This document shows, piece by piece, positions 1 to 11,064 of a DNA stretch of 64,000 bases; within the stretch, counting starts at the first letter, position 1, and each line of letters begins with the position of its first letter. The notes below the pieces were generated by a model, which was given only the letters and a program-made list of their open reading frames with translations, did not search any database and was not told the DNA's origin. The stretch is from Triatoma infestans (Eukaryota; Arthropoda; Insecta; Hemiptera; Reduviidae): positions 124,001-188,000 of the forward strand of contig JAAEAF010014502.1 of NCBI GenBank assembly GCA_011037195.1, in the 5' to 3' direction. Made by a program: the position numbers and the translations under genes.

Positions 1-270
1 ATTTATGCTGTTTCTTCTCCTAGCTTGAGTGGTTAAACGTCTAAGTCGTAGGCAGTTTCTTCTGAGCGCTGCAATCTCCTCTGTCCACCAGTATGCAGGA
101 GTCCTCCTTCCACGTACTACTCTTCTCTCAGGCATTGATGCATCGCAGGCCTGCCGAACTAAACGCATGGTGGCATTTACTATTTCTTCTGGGGAACCCT
201 GCGCAGCCAAAATAGCCGCTTTATTCGGCCCTTGGAGTACCTTCATACTTTGCTCAGTTTGCGCGCTCTT
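1..270 (-). pseudogene. LINE ORF2 fragment (linker before reverse transcriptase)
   Basis: An open minus-strand frame runs from about 270 to the window edge. It contains the ending YWWTEEIAALRRNCLRLRR, the tryptophan/arginine-rich segment found between the endonuclease and reverse transcriptase of R1/Jockey-type ORF2 proteins. It lies almost directly after the ORF1 stop, which implies deletion of the roughly 230-residue endonuclease. Continuation into the RT would lie left of base 1. Confidence 0.65.
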
Positions 271-2050
271 TCCAGGGCCTGCCTAAAACCTCGCAACTCC
301 CTGTTCCCGCAACATATGCTTCCGTGAGCCTGTAGCCACACAAAAAGCACTTCGGGTCTACACTGCACTCCTTTTTGACAAGACCTAATTCACCACAGTT
401 AATACAGACTCCGTCCATTTTCCGGTTGGGTCCTTTACACTCCATTTGCCGGTGGCCATAACCAAAACATGCATAGCATCGCATCACCGCTATTCTTCTT
501 TTTATTCTGCAGCTCACCCATCCAATTTTGATGCGGTTACCCGCCAATAATTCATTAGCCCTCCGTTCGCTTAGTTCTACAATAGCCATCTTCTGCTCTC
601 GAAAGTTTGCTTTACTTACAAAGACCTTGAGCTCCGCCGGCTTCTCCCCTAATTCTTTGGTGATGGCATCCCGTACCTCGTCCTCAGAGGTGTAACTATC
701 CATGTCTCTTATTTCCAGAGTAGCTATGGGTTCGAGGTGGCGTATATTTGCCCTATCTCCGAGCGTATTCCTCAAAACTTCACTGAAACTTCCTTTATTT
801 GTAGCGTCCGGGCCGAGTTCGAGCAGGACTTCTCCTGCTCTGTTTTGTCGGATAGACCTTATCTCAATTCCCGAGTTTACTAGATTTATACCCCTCCAGA
901 TCTCCCCAAGAACTTCTGCATATGTCTTACCCTCAGCAGGTTTAATTACTAGCGCCTCAGGTCGCGGCGGGCGTTTATTCTTCCTCCGCCTCTTCCTTTC
1001 CTTCTTAGTGGTCGATCTTTCTACCTCAGTTTCGTCAGTCTCCCTTTCCTTCTCTTTTTGCTATTCCTCCAACTTACGGGCTTTCCGCGGCCTTACCACG
1101 GACCAAGGGCTTTGATCATCTTCCCCGTCAATGTCGCCAACCTTTCTGTGGATTAAGGTTGCACTTTCTGTATTTCAGTCCTAAGTTTAAGCTTCTTCTC
1201 TTTTGGTCCCGGAAGTGGATCCGAAGCTCCCACACTTACCGGCGTTTGCGTATACCGCGTTTGCCCTACCCTTTGGGATACTTATCAGCCGTTCGCCGTT
1301 CCCTACGGTGCCGCTCTATCGCATCCAGAGCATCTTCCAATTCCACCAAACCTTTCTTAATGTCAACACTGACATTTTTCTGTCTAGTAGTTCCTGCTAT
1401 CTTCCTCTTAATGACGTTTCTACATCTATTGAACTGTTGTTCTTCCTCCTACAGATGTCTACCCGTTTGCTCATTGATGAACTACTACACTGACGGATTA
1501 GTGGTATATTAGCCTTAGCACTAGGATTTTCCAAGTTTTCCCCATCATTCTTCTTTCCTACCCCTTCATTGCCTTTATCCACATTCCTTCCTAAATACGG
1601 AGTAGAATTAGAAGTAGGTGTACCATGCACATTCGGAGATGTCCTTCTCAGATTTTATCCCCTTATAAAAGGGCTTTCGTCCTGTTTATCCTGTTTGTCA
1701 TCCCCCCCATTCCCCATAGGTCTTGTTAATTCACTATCCATAGATAAATATTGGGTATTTGCCCCAAATTCAGGCACAGGGTCGCGTTCTTGGACCACAG
1801 CCGAGGCAACGCCAGCAAACATGCCTCCCGCTTCCCTGTGCTCCATAGAAGGGGTCTTCCCATCCACTCGTCCTTTCCCCTCTTTGAGCGGTGCGCCAGA
1901 CCCAGCAGCAACCGTCGCCGAGGGTTCCGTAGACCTTCAGCAGAAGCCCTCTCTGCGCAATCGCCCGGTCAGCTGAGCTGACATAAGCGTTCCCCCTAGT
2001 TTGAGGTGCGCTGCTCCCCAAATCTCGGTTCACCCGGGTCCGAGCCACAG
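254..2050 (-). pseudogene. LINE ORF1 (gag-like, CCHC zinc knuckles), broken
   Basis: Reading on the minus strand, several frames from about 2050 to 1100 give Gly/Asp/Pro-rich low-complexity protein typical of the ORF1 N-terminal region. A 173-residue frame at 775-254 carries the conserved C-terminal part. Its first zinc knuckle is C100-x2-C103-x4-H108-x4-C113. The second, C124-x2-C127-x4-x-x4-C137, has Leu where the His should be. A third begins at C143-x2-C146. Upstream in the same frame is the RRM-like segment usual for R1-clade ORF1. Such proteins bind element RNA and help form the RNP. Breaks between 1100 and 2050 make the gene non-functional. Confidence 0.75.
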
Positions 2051-2262
2051 CAAAGAGGCGTGTTGGATCCAGAAACCCGCAGGTTACTCTCTTCTCAACC
2101 TCCAGCTATGGCCTTTGCCGGGTCTCCGTTTCACCCATGCGGAGAGAAACATGGACGTCCCTCGGCCAGGTATGATCGGAAAACTTCATATACGCAGAGG
2201 CACAGAAGATAAAGGCTCTGTCCCTCTGTATGGCCGCACCCGGATTTAATGACTGGGGACGG

Positions 2263-2318
2263 TAGCCCTAGACTGTATTACATGTGTATCTGCTTGTGTC
2301 AGTGTTTTTTGTAGAAGG

Positions 2319-2360
<42 letters not shown>

Positions 2361-2446
2361 TGTACTGTGCTAGGAACCCGGAGGAGCGCAAAAACCCCGG
2401 CAGCTGCGCAGAACAACTGCCCCTTGCGGGATAATAATAATAATAA
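2263..2446. repeat. (GT)n microsatellite and a short (TAA)n tail
   Basis: A perfect GT dinucleotide run occupies about 2329-2359. It is followed by a GC-rich 70-bp segment ending in ATAATAATAATAATAATG at about 2431-2448. A GC-rich stretch ending in TAA repeats looks like the 3' end of a + strand LINE, and the one at 16908 ends similarly. No coding sequence confirms this. Confidence 0.5.
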
Positions 2447-3164
2447 TGCAATTTATATAGCTTTTTTTCAATATTGCTGAAATTTCAAAAAATTGTTTAT
2501 TTTGTTTAATAATAACTCCAGAAAACCAAAATTTCTTTTGTTTACCATTGTAACATGAACTTCTCAACAAATAATTGTACAAATTTCAACGCTCCTACTT
2601 TTCCTACAAATTTTGTGCTTGCAGAATAGTAATATGAAATCTTACTTATTTAAAATAAATAGCTAAATAATTAAGCAAACGCTTATAGAGCGGTTCCATT
2701 TCAAATACTTATGGTCACATGGTCATTGTTTAGGATAATACAATTTCCATAGGATTTTGGAAAATCTAAGGAATCATTCTCTTTTTCAAGTTTTAATGTT
2801 CACCATCGCTCAACATATGATTAATCGCGGAAAAGTCTAAAACTATTATATCTTAAAATATCAAAACTGGCCCGAATAAAGGGATAAAAATTAATATAAT
2901 AAAAAAAAATCGGATAGAATTTAATATAAAATTAAACAAAGAAATTATTATATATTATGTTTAGGACTGGAGAGGGTGGCGGAGGAATTGATGGGCCGGA
3001 GATCATGGGCGAGCTATCAGGACTTGATGGTAGGACACGAGTGTAGGAGCGGGCTCACTCCCTGGCATACGGTCGGTAATTTATAATTTGTATTGATTTT
3101 ATTTTAAGTTTAAATATTTAAAAAAAAAAAATGAGAAAAACTTGTAAATCTCATTGTTACTTAG
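2447..3164. other. E93: AT-rich noncoding sequence, probably E93 intron
   Basis: No ORF, RNA gene or repeat family was recognised here. It ends with a short A-rich stretch and a 3' splice site (TGTTACTTAG, AG at 3163-3164) before the first visible E93 exon, so it is probably the end of an upstream intron. The N-terminal E93 exons are not visible in the window. Confidence 0.6.
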
Positions 3165-3391
3165 GTGAGTGAGGGTGGAGAAAGAAGCGGCTCTAGTAGC
3201 CCAGCAGGAGGTCCCATGTCGACAGGATCGCCATGGTACGTTCTACCCCCAGATTCTCCGGACTGCTTGGACCAACCATTAGATCTTAGTGCTAAACCAA
3301 GCACACAACATTCTCATCAACAAACACCTCAACCGCACCAGATACCACAACCTCCAGTAAAAATACCAAGTCCCAGCAAACATATATTCAA
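3165..3391 (+). CDS. E93: E93 internal exon with CtBP-interacting motif
   Basis: This is an internal exon of the ecdysone-induced transcription factor E93 (Eip93F in flies, Mblk-1 in bees). It begins after AG at 3163-3164 and ends at a donor, GTAAGT at 3392-3397. The frame is phase 0 at its start and leaves two bases (AA) for the next exon. It encodes 75 full residues beginning VSEGGERSGSSSPAGG. At 3276-3296 it holds PLDLSAK, the motif by which E93 and its vertebrate relative LCOR recruit the CtBP corepressor. The upstream SPWYVLPPDSPDCLDQ is also E93-like. It is not a first exon, because no ATG in frame precedes the conserved part. The exon opens with GTGAGT, itself a donor consensus. Confidence 0.9.
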
Positions 3392-3742
3392 GTAAGTATT
3401 CAATTTTAAAAGCACGTTTTTTTTTAAAAATATAATATATATTTATATATTATTATTATATTTAAATTATATATATATATATATATATAAATTAGTGTAG
3501 AAAAGCATGATTGCTTTTGGCTACGTCGTTTTGTGCATGCTCCATATTTTTTGTTTCGTATTTTTATAATTTTTTTAATTTTTTCAATTTAATCCGGGAG
3601 CTTGTCGGCTGCCTTTTGTTGTTTAAATTAATTTGCGTACTGGAGCCGAAGAGATGGACAACGGCTTGTTATTGCATGCATCGACGATGGGGTCGCAGAA
3701 CAGACGTAGTGAGTGTTGTAGTAGTGTTGTATTTGACTGTAG
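3392..3742 (+). other. E93: E93 intron (351 bp)
   Basis: The intron runs from donor GTAAGT at 3392 to acceptor TTTGACTGTAG, with AG at 3741-3742. Splicing joins AA|G to restore a Lys codon and gives HIFK-AKPRLS, which fits E93. The long ORF that opens at 3633 runs through the last part of this intron only because it happens to be stop-free. Its apparent N-terminus (GTG/ATG within 3633-3659) is therefore not a supported protein start. An AT dinucleotide run occupies about 3467-3488. Confidence 0.85.
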
Positions 3743-5495
3743 GGCCAAGCCACGGTTGAGTGCAGTGGCGGCTGGCAGACGGAGTTATACGGAGGAAGAG
3801 CTGCAGGCGGCCCTCAGGGACATACAGAGCGGCAAACTGGGCACCAGGAGGGCCGCCGTCATTTATGGCATACCTAGGTCCACTCTCCGTAACAAGGTGT
3901 ACAAACTATCCCAGGAGAGGAGGGACTTTGCTGGTTTAGACAGTGCCAAGGATGATGATGATGATGATGATGACAGGGACCTGTCCGAGGATGAGCGGGA
4001 GACGGAGAAGGTGCTGATGAGTCCGCTGACCATGGCTGACGTGATGAGGCTGACCGTTGACAAAAGGAGGGCTATGGAAGCATGGCCATATCTACAACAG
4101 CTGTTGGCGCATCATAGGCCGTTGCCGGACTTCATGCGCAGTGTGGTAGACGAGGATAGACTTGCCAAGGCCACCGCATCAGCTCTGCCAGGCTGTTCTA
4201 CTTCTGACAAGGAACATCAATCCCCTTCAGACCAGAGTGGAGTCATTCTGAAGGTACCTTCTTTCAGGCCGGTACCTAAGAACAATGGTAGCGATACAAG
4301 TTCACCAGCTGGCCCGAGAAGTGAGTCAAATTCACCACCTGCAGGTCCACCACCAGCAGGACCACCACCAGCAAAGAATTTGGCATTAAGTCTTAGAGAA
4401 GTCATCACCAACAGTATGAACACTAAGTACGCTCAAGATCAAGTTCCATTGGCAACAGCGCTTCCAGCTCAGCCTTTGGATTTCAGAAGGGGCGATCAGG
4501 GTGTCATCAGAAATCATAACAATAACCACTTAGAAGAGAAAAAATTGTCGCCTGGTAATAAGGGCCCATCAAATTCTCAAGCAAATTCTCAAGCCAATAA
4601 TAGTGGTGGTAAAGGTACACGTCCAAAGAGAGGCAAATATCGTAACTATGATAGGGATAGTCTAGTTGAAGCAGTTCGTGCTGTACAACGAGGAGAGATG
4701 AGCGTACACAGAGCTGGTAGTTATTATGGAGTACCTCACTCAACTTTAGAGTACAAAGTTAAGGAAAGACATTTGATGAGGCCAAGAAAACGAGAACCAA
4801 AACCACAACCACAGACAACAACACCAGCCACATCGGAAGAGACAGCAAAAAGAAAAGAAGAGATTGAAAAGCGAGTGGCTGCAACCACAAGGCCGCAAAG
4901 GTTCACACCACCTTCGCCATTACCGTCGGCTAATGGTCTGAAGATGCCACCATTATTCGACCCAGCGCTGGCATATCACCATGGCGCAACACCATTTCCA
5001 TTTTGGGCATCACCATCATTCCATGCATTACCATTAGACTATCCACGTCCAGATTTATTTGCCGCTACACAACTCATGCAACGATTGCATAGCGATGAAG
5101 TCACACAACAACCACTAACCAAGACAACACGTGAAATAGCTGAAAGTTTATACGATGGTTCTGGTGAGAATGGCAGTTTCCTAGATGGTATAATTAGATC
5201 TAGTTTGGAAACTGGTTTGCCAGTTAGTAAAGAGGCTAGTAAAGCATTGTTGGAACAATTATGCAGAGGAGGTGCACTGTCGGAGACTGAACCGAAAAAA
5301 GATAGTTCATCACCTGGTTCGGTGAGTCCAAGTCCAACCGCAACATCATGTACTACAGTAACAACAACTTCCCTAACAACATCAACAACAACCACCACAA
5401 CAGCATCTGACAGTCATGATACACAAGACCAATCTAGTGTTGCCAGTCCTGACAGACCATCAAGTGCCTCCTGTCATACGTCTGACTGTTGCTGA
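3743..5495 (+). CDS. E93: E93 terminal coding exon with two psq HTH domains
   Basis: Nuclear transcription factor of the pipsqueak-type HTH/LCOR family. It is known as the 20-hydroxyecdysone-induced adult specifier in insect metamorphosis and as Mblk-1 in bee brain. The two visible exons give 659 residues and a TGA at 5493-5495. Numbering from 3165: psq domain 1 is about 88-131 ([20 protein letters not shown]...[10 protein letters not shown]), followed by an Asp run near 140-150. The LxxLL nuclear-receptor box LQQLL is 193-197 (4092-4106). A Pro-rich segment lies at about 270-290. Psq domain 2 is about 370-420 (4620-4776), followed directly by a basic NLS-like stretch (RPRKREPKP). The C-terminus is Ser/Thr-rich with a Thr homopolymer. 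A second PLDF motif (QPLDFRRG) precedes psq 2. The start follows AG at 3742. No frame breaks are seen. The first ~500 bp use GC-ending codons and the rest use AT-ending codons. Confidence 0.95.
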
Positions 5496-8126
5496 GCCAC
5501 ACGACCTCCGACCTTTTCCTCTCTCGTTTTCAATGAACCTTTTTCCCATTAGTGCTTCTACTATTTTGTGCAAAGATAAGTAAAAGAAAAAAAAAATATT
5601 AAATTTTGTTTGTTTGTAGCTTCGAAGCTTTGAAAGTTCTAGTCGTAAATTTTGTACAAATCGTGGAAATTAGTAATGTAATTACTAAAAATAAAAATAA
5701 AAATAGTAATAATGAGTAAAAAGAAACTATTTCGTGTAAATATATGACAAAAATTTAAAATTAAAATTTAAAAAAAAAATCGCTTGAAAAGCGTGTCAAA
5801 GTATCGGAGCGAGTCAGTTCGGTCGGAGGTACACTTCATTTTTTGTTCGAGGCATAGCATTTTCCCTCTTTTCTTTAAAAAAAATAAATAAATAAATGCA
5901 GACTGTGAAAGTCTGAAATTGGAAATTGACCATTCCATACCGACTTAGGCATGTCGACCATTCACCCTTAAGCCGTGAATTTCAGAATTCATCGATCGTT
6001 TAAAATATATCAACTATTCTTGATATATACCTGTTGCTTATTGCGTAGCCTGCGACAAATATTACTGAAAGCACTTCCGCCTGCATAAATAGTTGAATGG
6101 CGGTCTATTTACATTCCCTTTCCTGCCATCAATAATGTCACATCATTATCACATCATTTTCACAAGTATAAGGTATAATTTCTTTTTAACCATTTTTGAT
6201 TTACAATAAAAATGGCCATTTTCAGAGAAATCCTAATTAAAATTAGCGGACATTGTTTGCAGCAGGTTCGTCTTGATACAAAATGTTCTGCAGGCATAGC
6301 ATTGCAGCAAGTATTGTATTACAAGCCATTTGGCGAAGCAGCAAAAGATGTGGCCTTCAATCTTAAAAGAGAAATGCTATTAAATCAGCTGAAATACTTT
6401 CAGAAAAAGCAGAAAACAATTTCAGAAATTGTCCAAAATGGCTGACCCAACCTCCGATACAAAGATATAGTTCTAACTTTGAGACACTGAGATATGTAAT
6501 TTTTTGATTATTCTATTATTGATTCCAATATGGATCAGATAAAATTTCTCATAATTTGTATTCAATAATAATATAAGTTAATATCAAAAGTTCAGCTAAA
6601 AAATTCTAGCTTAGTCGTTTTAATATGCGACCAATTCTGCATCGATGTTTCCTATGTCTCCAGCTACACAATCTATACTAACCTTAAGACTCCCTTCACC
6701 CAAAAATCCAGTAAATTCCCAATTTTAGCAAATTCTAAATTCTTCGCCCACATAACTCTCTTCAAGCGTAATCTTAGTAAAATCCTTCAAGACGATTGTT
6801 GCGCCATTGTACAACTCGATAGCTAATTTTTGGTTGACCCATAAAAAGTGTAACATAAAATCTTCTTAATGCCTTATGTGTACCTAAAAGACCCTACTCA
6901 AATGTCCAAGATATTAAAGTAAGCCTTTCAAGTTTTTATATGGCAATGTAATGCACTGCGACTAGGAATATGCCTCTACTAGTCGAAGATACTCCCAGTA
7001 TAAAGATAGATACTTCCTGGTCCACTCTTCTGTAAATTTCATGAGCTAGTTCTAAGGAGGTTATATCTTCCACTGATATCTGATGTCACCTAGGCATGTA
7101 ACATTCCCGGAATGATAGTGTCGTAATCCAACAGGAGATATAGTCTCCTGTCTATTTAGATATAGAGTCTCCTATACCCAGAATCTACAGCACCATTGTG
7201 TGCTGTGTTTACCTATCTCAGAGGTTCTACAATGGAGTATACAATGTTCTATGAATATGCGCAACCTTTATTTCCACATATCTTTTAGCATTTTAGCGTT
7301 CGTCAGTCCTTGAGAGGATTTTTCAAAACGGTGCCCTAATAGCTTCCTTCCCCTTAAAGTGACTGGTCGACAGTCGATATAAGGTATATCTTTCTTTCCC
7401 TGACTGTCGGCTATCCTCTAGGCTAATATATATACTGGCACATAAAGACAGGAGCCTTGCAAGTTACTTTTTGCTATCATTTTGTTTTATTTTGGTTATC
7501 CATATTAGATCCAAGACTATGATATAGAATAAGAGACACGCATACGAATGTACTTCATACATTTCGATATAGATGTTCGAAAAAGGTGGTCTAATTATAA
7601 AAAGAAATTCATCAGCATTTATATAATAAAGTTTGAATGGATTAATTAGAATTAAAGAACTCTGGTAATAGACCTATTTTAACTAATTGATAAATATCCT
7701 GCGAATATTGATTTTTTTTTTCAAAGCCTATTTATTTTTCTACAAATTTTTAAAAAGCATATATTAAAAAAAATATGAGAAATTTCCCGGTGTCCGTTCT
7801 CCTCCCAGTTAGTCCAAATACTTTCTTTTTCCGCCGATGAATTTGTCACAAAACATCTTCCAATTTCACTCTTTCACAGTAATCGAAAAAAAGATTCTAT
7901 ACCTTTTTAACAGTTTTATTCCATTTAAATACAGAATTTGCAAAACAAAAAACAAAATAATTTTTTTTTAATTAAAAGAAAACACGATCATTTTTGTTTT
8001 ATATAAAAAAAATAATTAAAAAAATAAAGGAAGTCATAAAATTCGTGATATTTGCTGTAATAGGTACTTAGGCATTTTTTTCGTAATTTTTTTGTTTTTG
8101 GTCTCATTAATATATTACATATAAAA

Positions 8127-8157
<31 letters not shown>

Positions 8158-10052
8158 TAATAATATATATCGATTATTAATTAAATATATTAATTGTTTG
8201 ATGTTTTTTCTGGGACTATTTTAATATTTAATATGAATATTGTTAAAAAAAAAAAAAAATATATATATAAACAGAAATCATAAAATAAATTTCTAATCTG
8301 TGTGCCCCCTTTTTATCCGCCCCACTTTATTATTACCTTCGCCCGCTCCTCTTTAAGACATTTATAAAAAAAAAATTAAAAAATTAAATTGTTCAACAAT
8401 ATTCGTGTTTTAAGGAAAAAACGTAAAAAATACTGTGTTCAAATTATATAAACAAAAAAAAATATATATATATGTATAAATATAGACATTTTTCTGATAA
8501 GCGTGTTTTCAAAAATTGTGGGAAAAGTGAAAACAAAACAAACAAAAAATCCCTTTTTAATTTATTTTGTTGTTTTTAGTTTCTCTTTATAATCTAAAAT
8601 TTTATATATTCTATTTAAAAAATAGAAAAAAAAATTAAAAAATTATCATATTTTAGGAATAGTATTTCTCTAAAGATTCCACAAATATTTGGAAGAAGTT
8701 TTTCGTCATTTTCAAAAAAATTCCGACTCCTATAAAAAAAAAAAAAATATTCCTGTTTACTTATCCTTAAAAAATTTAATCCACACATTCCTTAAATGGT
8801 TAACAATTATTTTTTAATTTATTTGTTGAGATCTTAACCACTATTACAACCACAAAAAAAAAAAAATTATCATTCCAAAAACAAAAATGAAAAATAAAGC
8901 AAACAAAAAAAAATAAAAAATAAAAAAAACAATTTATACCCAGTGAATTATTGTGCGTGTGAGTGTAGAAAAGAATATGTGTTTAATTAAAAAAAATTTG
9001 TTGCCTAGAATTGTTTTTTAATTTAAATATTAATTGGCCATCTTAATTCTGTTATTATTATTTTTTTTTTAATCAGTTTTATTATAATTTTTTATTTTTA
9101 ATTTAAAGACAAGAATATAAAAAACAAATAAGAATAATAAAAATTAAAAATCAAATACAACAAAGTGAAGGGACTCTTGGGAAGAGTGTGTGCAATTTTG
9201 TGAATTTAAATTTTTTTTTTTTTAATGTTTTTTTAAATATTAAGGAGCCTTTTTGTGATATAGGCTTTGTGATTATTTTTTTCTTCTGTTAATATAATTA
9301 ATTAGTTATTAAATAAAAATTTAAGCCCTGCGTTATATTTAAACATAAAAAAAAACACAATTATATTATTATAATAAGTAGATTTCTATTTTTATTTTTT
9401 TTTAATGTCACTTAATTTGAAAAAAAATAAATTTACTATTGTTCATTTTGTACTGTTATGTTTTATTGTAAGTCTAATAAATTTGATTTACAATTCGAAA
9501 AACAAAAAGAAGAAAAGTTGAAAAATTTGGAAAAGCGGTCGTTTAAATTTATGTTGAAAAAAAAAATCGAAAATAGTTTTCTTTAAAGTAGCCGTCAAGA
9601 GAGAAATAAAATATAAAAAAAAATATTTTTTGTGCCCGCTAATTATGATTTTGTTTTTTTGTTTTTTTTGAGGTAATTAGATAAAATATATATATATATA
9701 TATGACCGCATAATCTTAAAACTGTATAAATTAAATAAAAGGAAACTGTAACAATAATATTTTTTTAAAAATTTATTAAAAAAAAAAAAAAACTAGGTCA
9801 TTTATGATATCTGAGAATTTATTTATTGATTTTTTTTCCTTGTTAAATCACAGAAAGAGAAAAGGTTTACAATTTTTATTTTTATTATTAATTTGTTCTA
9901 GATATGTTACCTAGTGTTGTTTTTGTTTTTTGTTCTTTGTTTTTTTTTTTTTTTATGAACAATAAACATAAGGCTGGGTCTTTCTTAAAAAAGATTCGAA
10001 AATTACAATAATTTGAATGAAAACAACCTGTATTTTAAATTAAAATAGCTTT
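5496..10052 (+). other. Probable long E93 3' UTR and AT-rich downstream DNA
   Basis: No convincing gene follows the E93 stop. The 4.5 kb is extremely AT-rich, with many poly-A and poly-T runs, scattered AATAAA hexamers (for example 9961-9966) and a Pumilio-type TGTAAATA at 5735-5742. It contains no recognisable transposon, in contrast to everything beyond 10053. That fits a long, selectively maintained 3' UTR followed by downstream sequence, but the polyadenylation site cannot be placed. A 77-codon ORF at 6212-6445 has no family resemblance. Confidence 0.4.
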
Positions 10053-11064
10053 GTAATGGGATCCGAAGAGCAGGATAAACATAAAAAATAATGGATATGA
10101 GAAGGAGAGAGAGAATTTACAGAGAATATGTTTAAGAGAAATAAACTAGAAGAAATGCTAAACACTGTATGATGAGAGAACGCACAAACTGTAAGAACTT
10201 TACAAGTATAATAGAAGTTAGGTAGGGAGAGATATATAAAGAGACAAACTGGCTGAGTGATGAGAAGATATGATAGGTTGCTGACTGGTTGTAAACTGGT
10301 CGTAAACTGTTGTAAAGCTGTACTGCTCTCGTTCTATTTACATGAATCGAACTGTCCTTTCCTAGTCTGGGCCTAGGTGGGGAGTAACTAACTTTTGATT
10401 CATTTAATGTGCTTCTCCGCTCTTCCAATCCTATAAATCTTTAATGATTCGGATCCTCCCATTACATGATGAACTTGTATCTAATCTTTTGACATTTGGT
10501 GTCCTCACTTGAAAAAACACCAAAATTGGCCTTGCCTAAGAAAGCAAGTTAGACTGATGAGAGGAGAGAAGGTAGTAGAAGGTTGCTTGCTGACTGGTTG
10601 ATAACTGGTCGTAAACTGTTGTAAAAATTATTCCCTTGTAAAGTTAACTCGGCTGTCGATATATAGAGTTCCCAATCTAGTCTGGCCTAGGTAGCGAGTA
10701 ACTAGATTGATTCATGATGTAATTGGATCCAAAGAGCGGAGAAACACAAAAATGAATCAATCTAGTTACTCGCTACCTAGGCTTGACTAGGGTGGGAGAT
10801 TCTCTCTCTCTCTATATATATAATATATTATATATACAGGTGAGTTAGCCCTACAAGAGAACAGCTTAAGACCAGTCAACAACCTTCAATCTTCTCAGCC
10901 AGTCTGTCTCTTTATGTATCTCTCGCCACCCAACTTCTATTATACTTGTGAGGTCCTTGCAATTTTGTGTCTCTCTTTCATTATACAGTGTTCAACGTTT
11001 ATTCTAGTTTATTTCACTCAAATCAATTCTCTCTAAATTCTCTCTTCTTCTCTCATCCATTATA
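10053..11064. mobile_element. Nested cluster of TGTAATGG-type LTR-like elements
   Basis: Three pieces of the same LTR-like family lie back to back. A short + strand 5' end starts at 10053. A minus-strand copy runs 10091-10466, with end CCATTACA on the right. A minus-strand internal segment (10467-10553) and a second, diverged minus LTR part continue to about 10717. A + strand copy begins TGTAATTGGATCC at 10718 and ends CATCCATTATA near 11064. Shared blocks include GAAGAGCGGAG, AGTTACTC, a TATATA box-like segment, ACCAGTCAGCAACC and CAGCCAGTCTGTCTC. There is no protein coding, so these are non-autonomous elements or solo LTRs inserted into each other. Confidence 0.7.

Larger units (their letters stand above)
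1..2262 (-). mobile_element. R1-like LINE remnant: ORF1 joined to part of ORF2
   Basis: This is a degenerate non-LTR retrotransposon read on the minus strand, with its 5' side near 2262. Its base composition is GC-richer than the flanks. It holds a multi-frame ORF1 (nucleic-acid-binding gag-like protein) and then, within a few bases of the ORF1 end, sequence typical of the linker between endonuclease and reverse transcriptase in ORF2. The endonuclease domain is absent, so the copy is internally deleted, and it runs off the window edge. Three zinc knuckles in ORF1 fit the R1/I/Jockey group. Frameshifts in the first kilobase of ORF1 show it is dead. The clade is an inference from motif layout. 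Confidence 0.8.

Noticed and set aside
1569..2249. Several + strand ORFs of 76-135 codons
   Set aside because: Shadow frames opposite a GC-rich LINE ORF1 on the minus strand.
3633..3742. N-terminal extension of the E93 ORF (about 37 residues) as real protein
   Set aside because: It is AT-rich intron sequence. A good acceptor at 3741-3742 and exact phase match with the 3391 donor give the expected E93 junction.
6212..6445. 77-codon ORF downstream of E93
   Set aside because: No recognisable motif, no splice or initiation context, and it lies in the probable 3' UTR. One ORF of this size is expected by chance in several kilobases.
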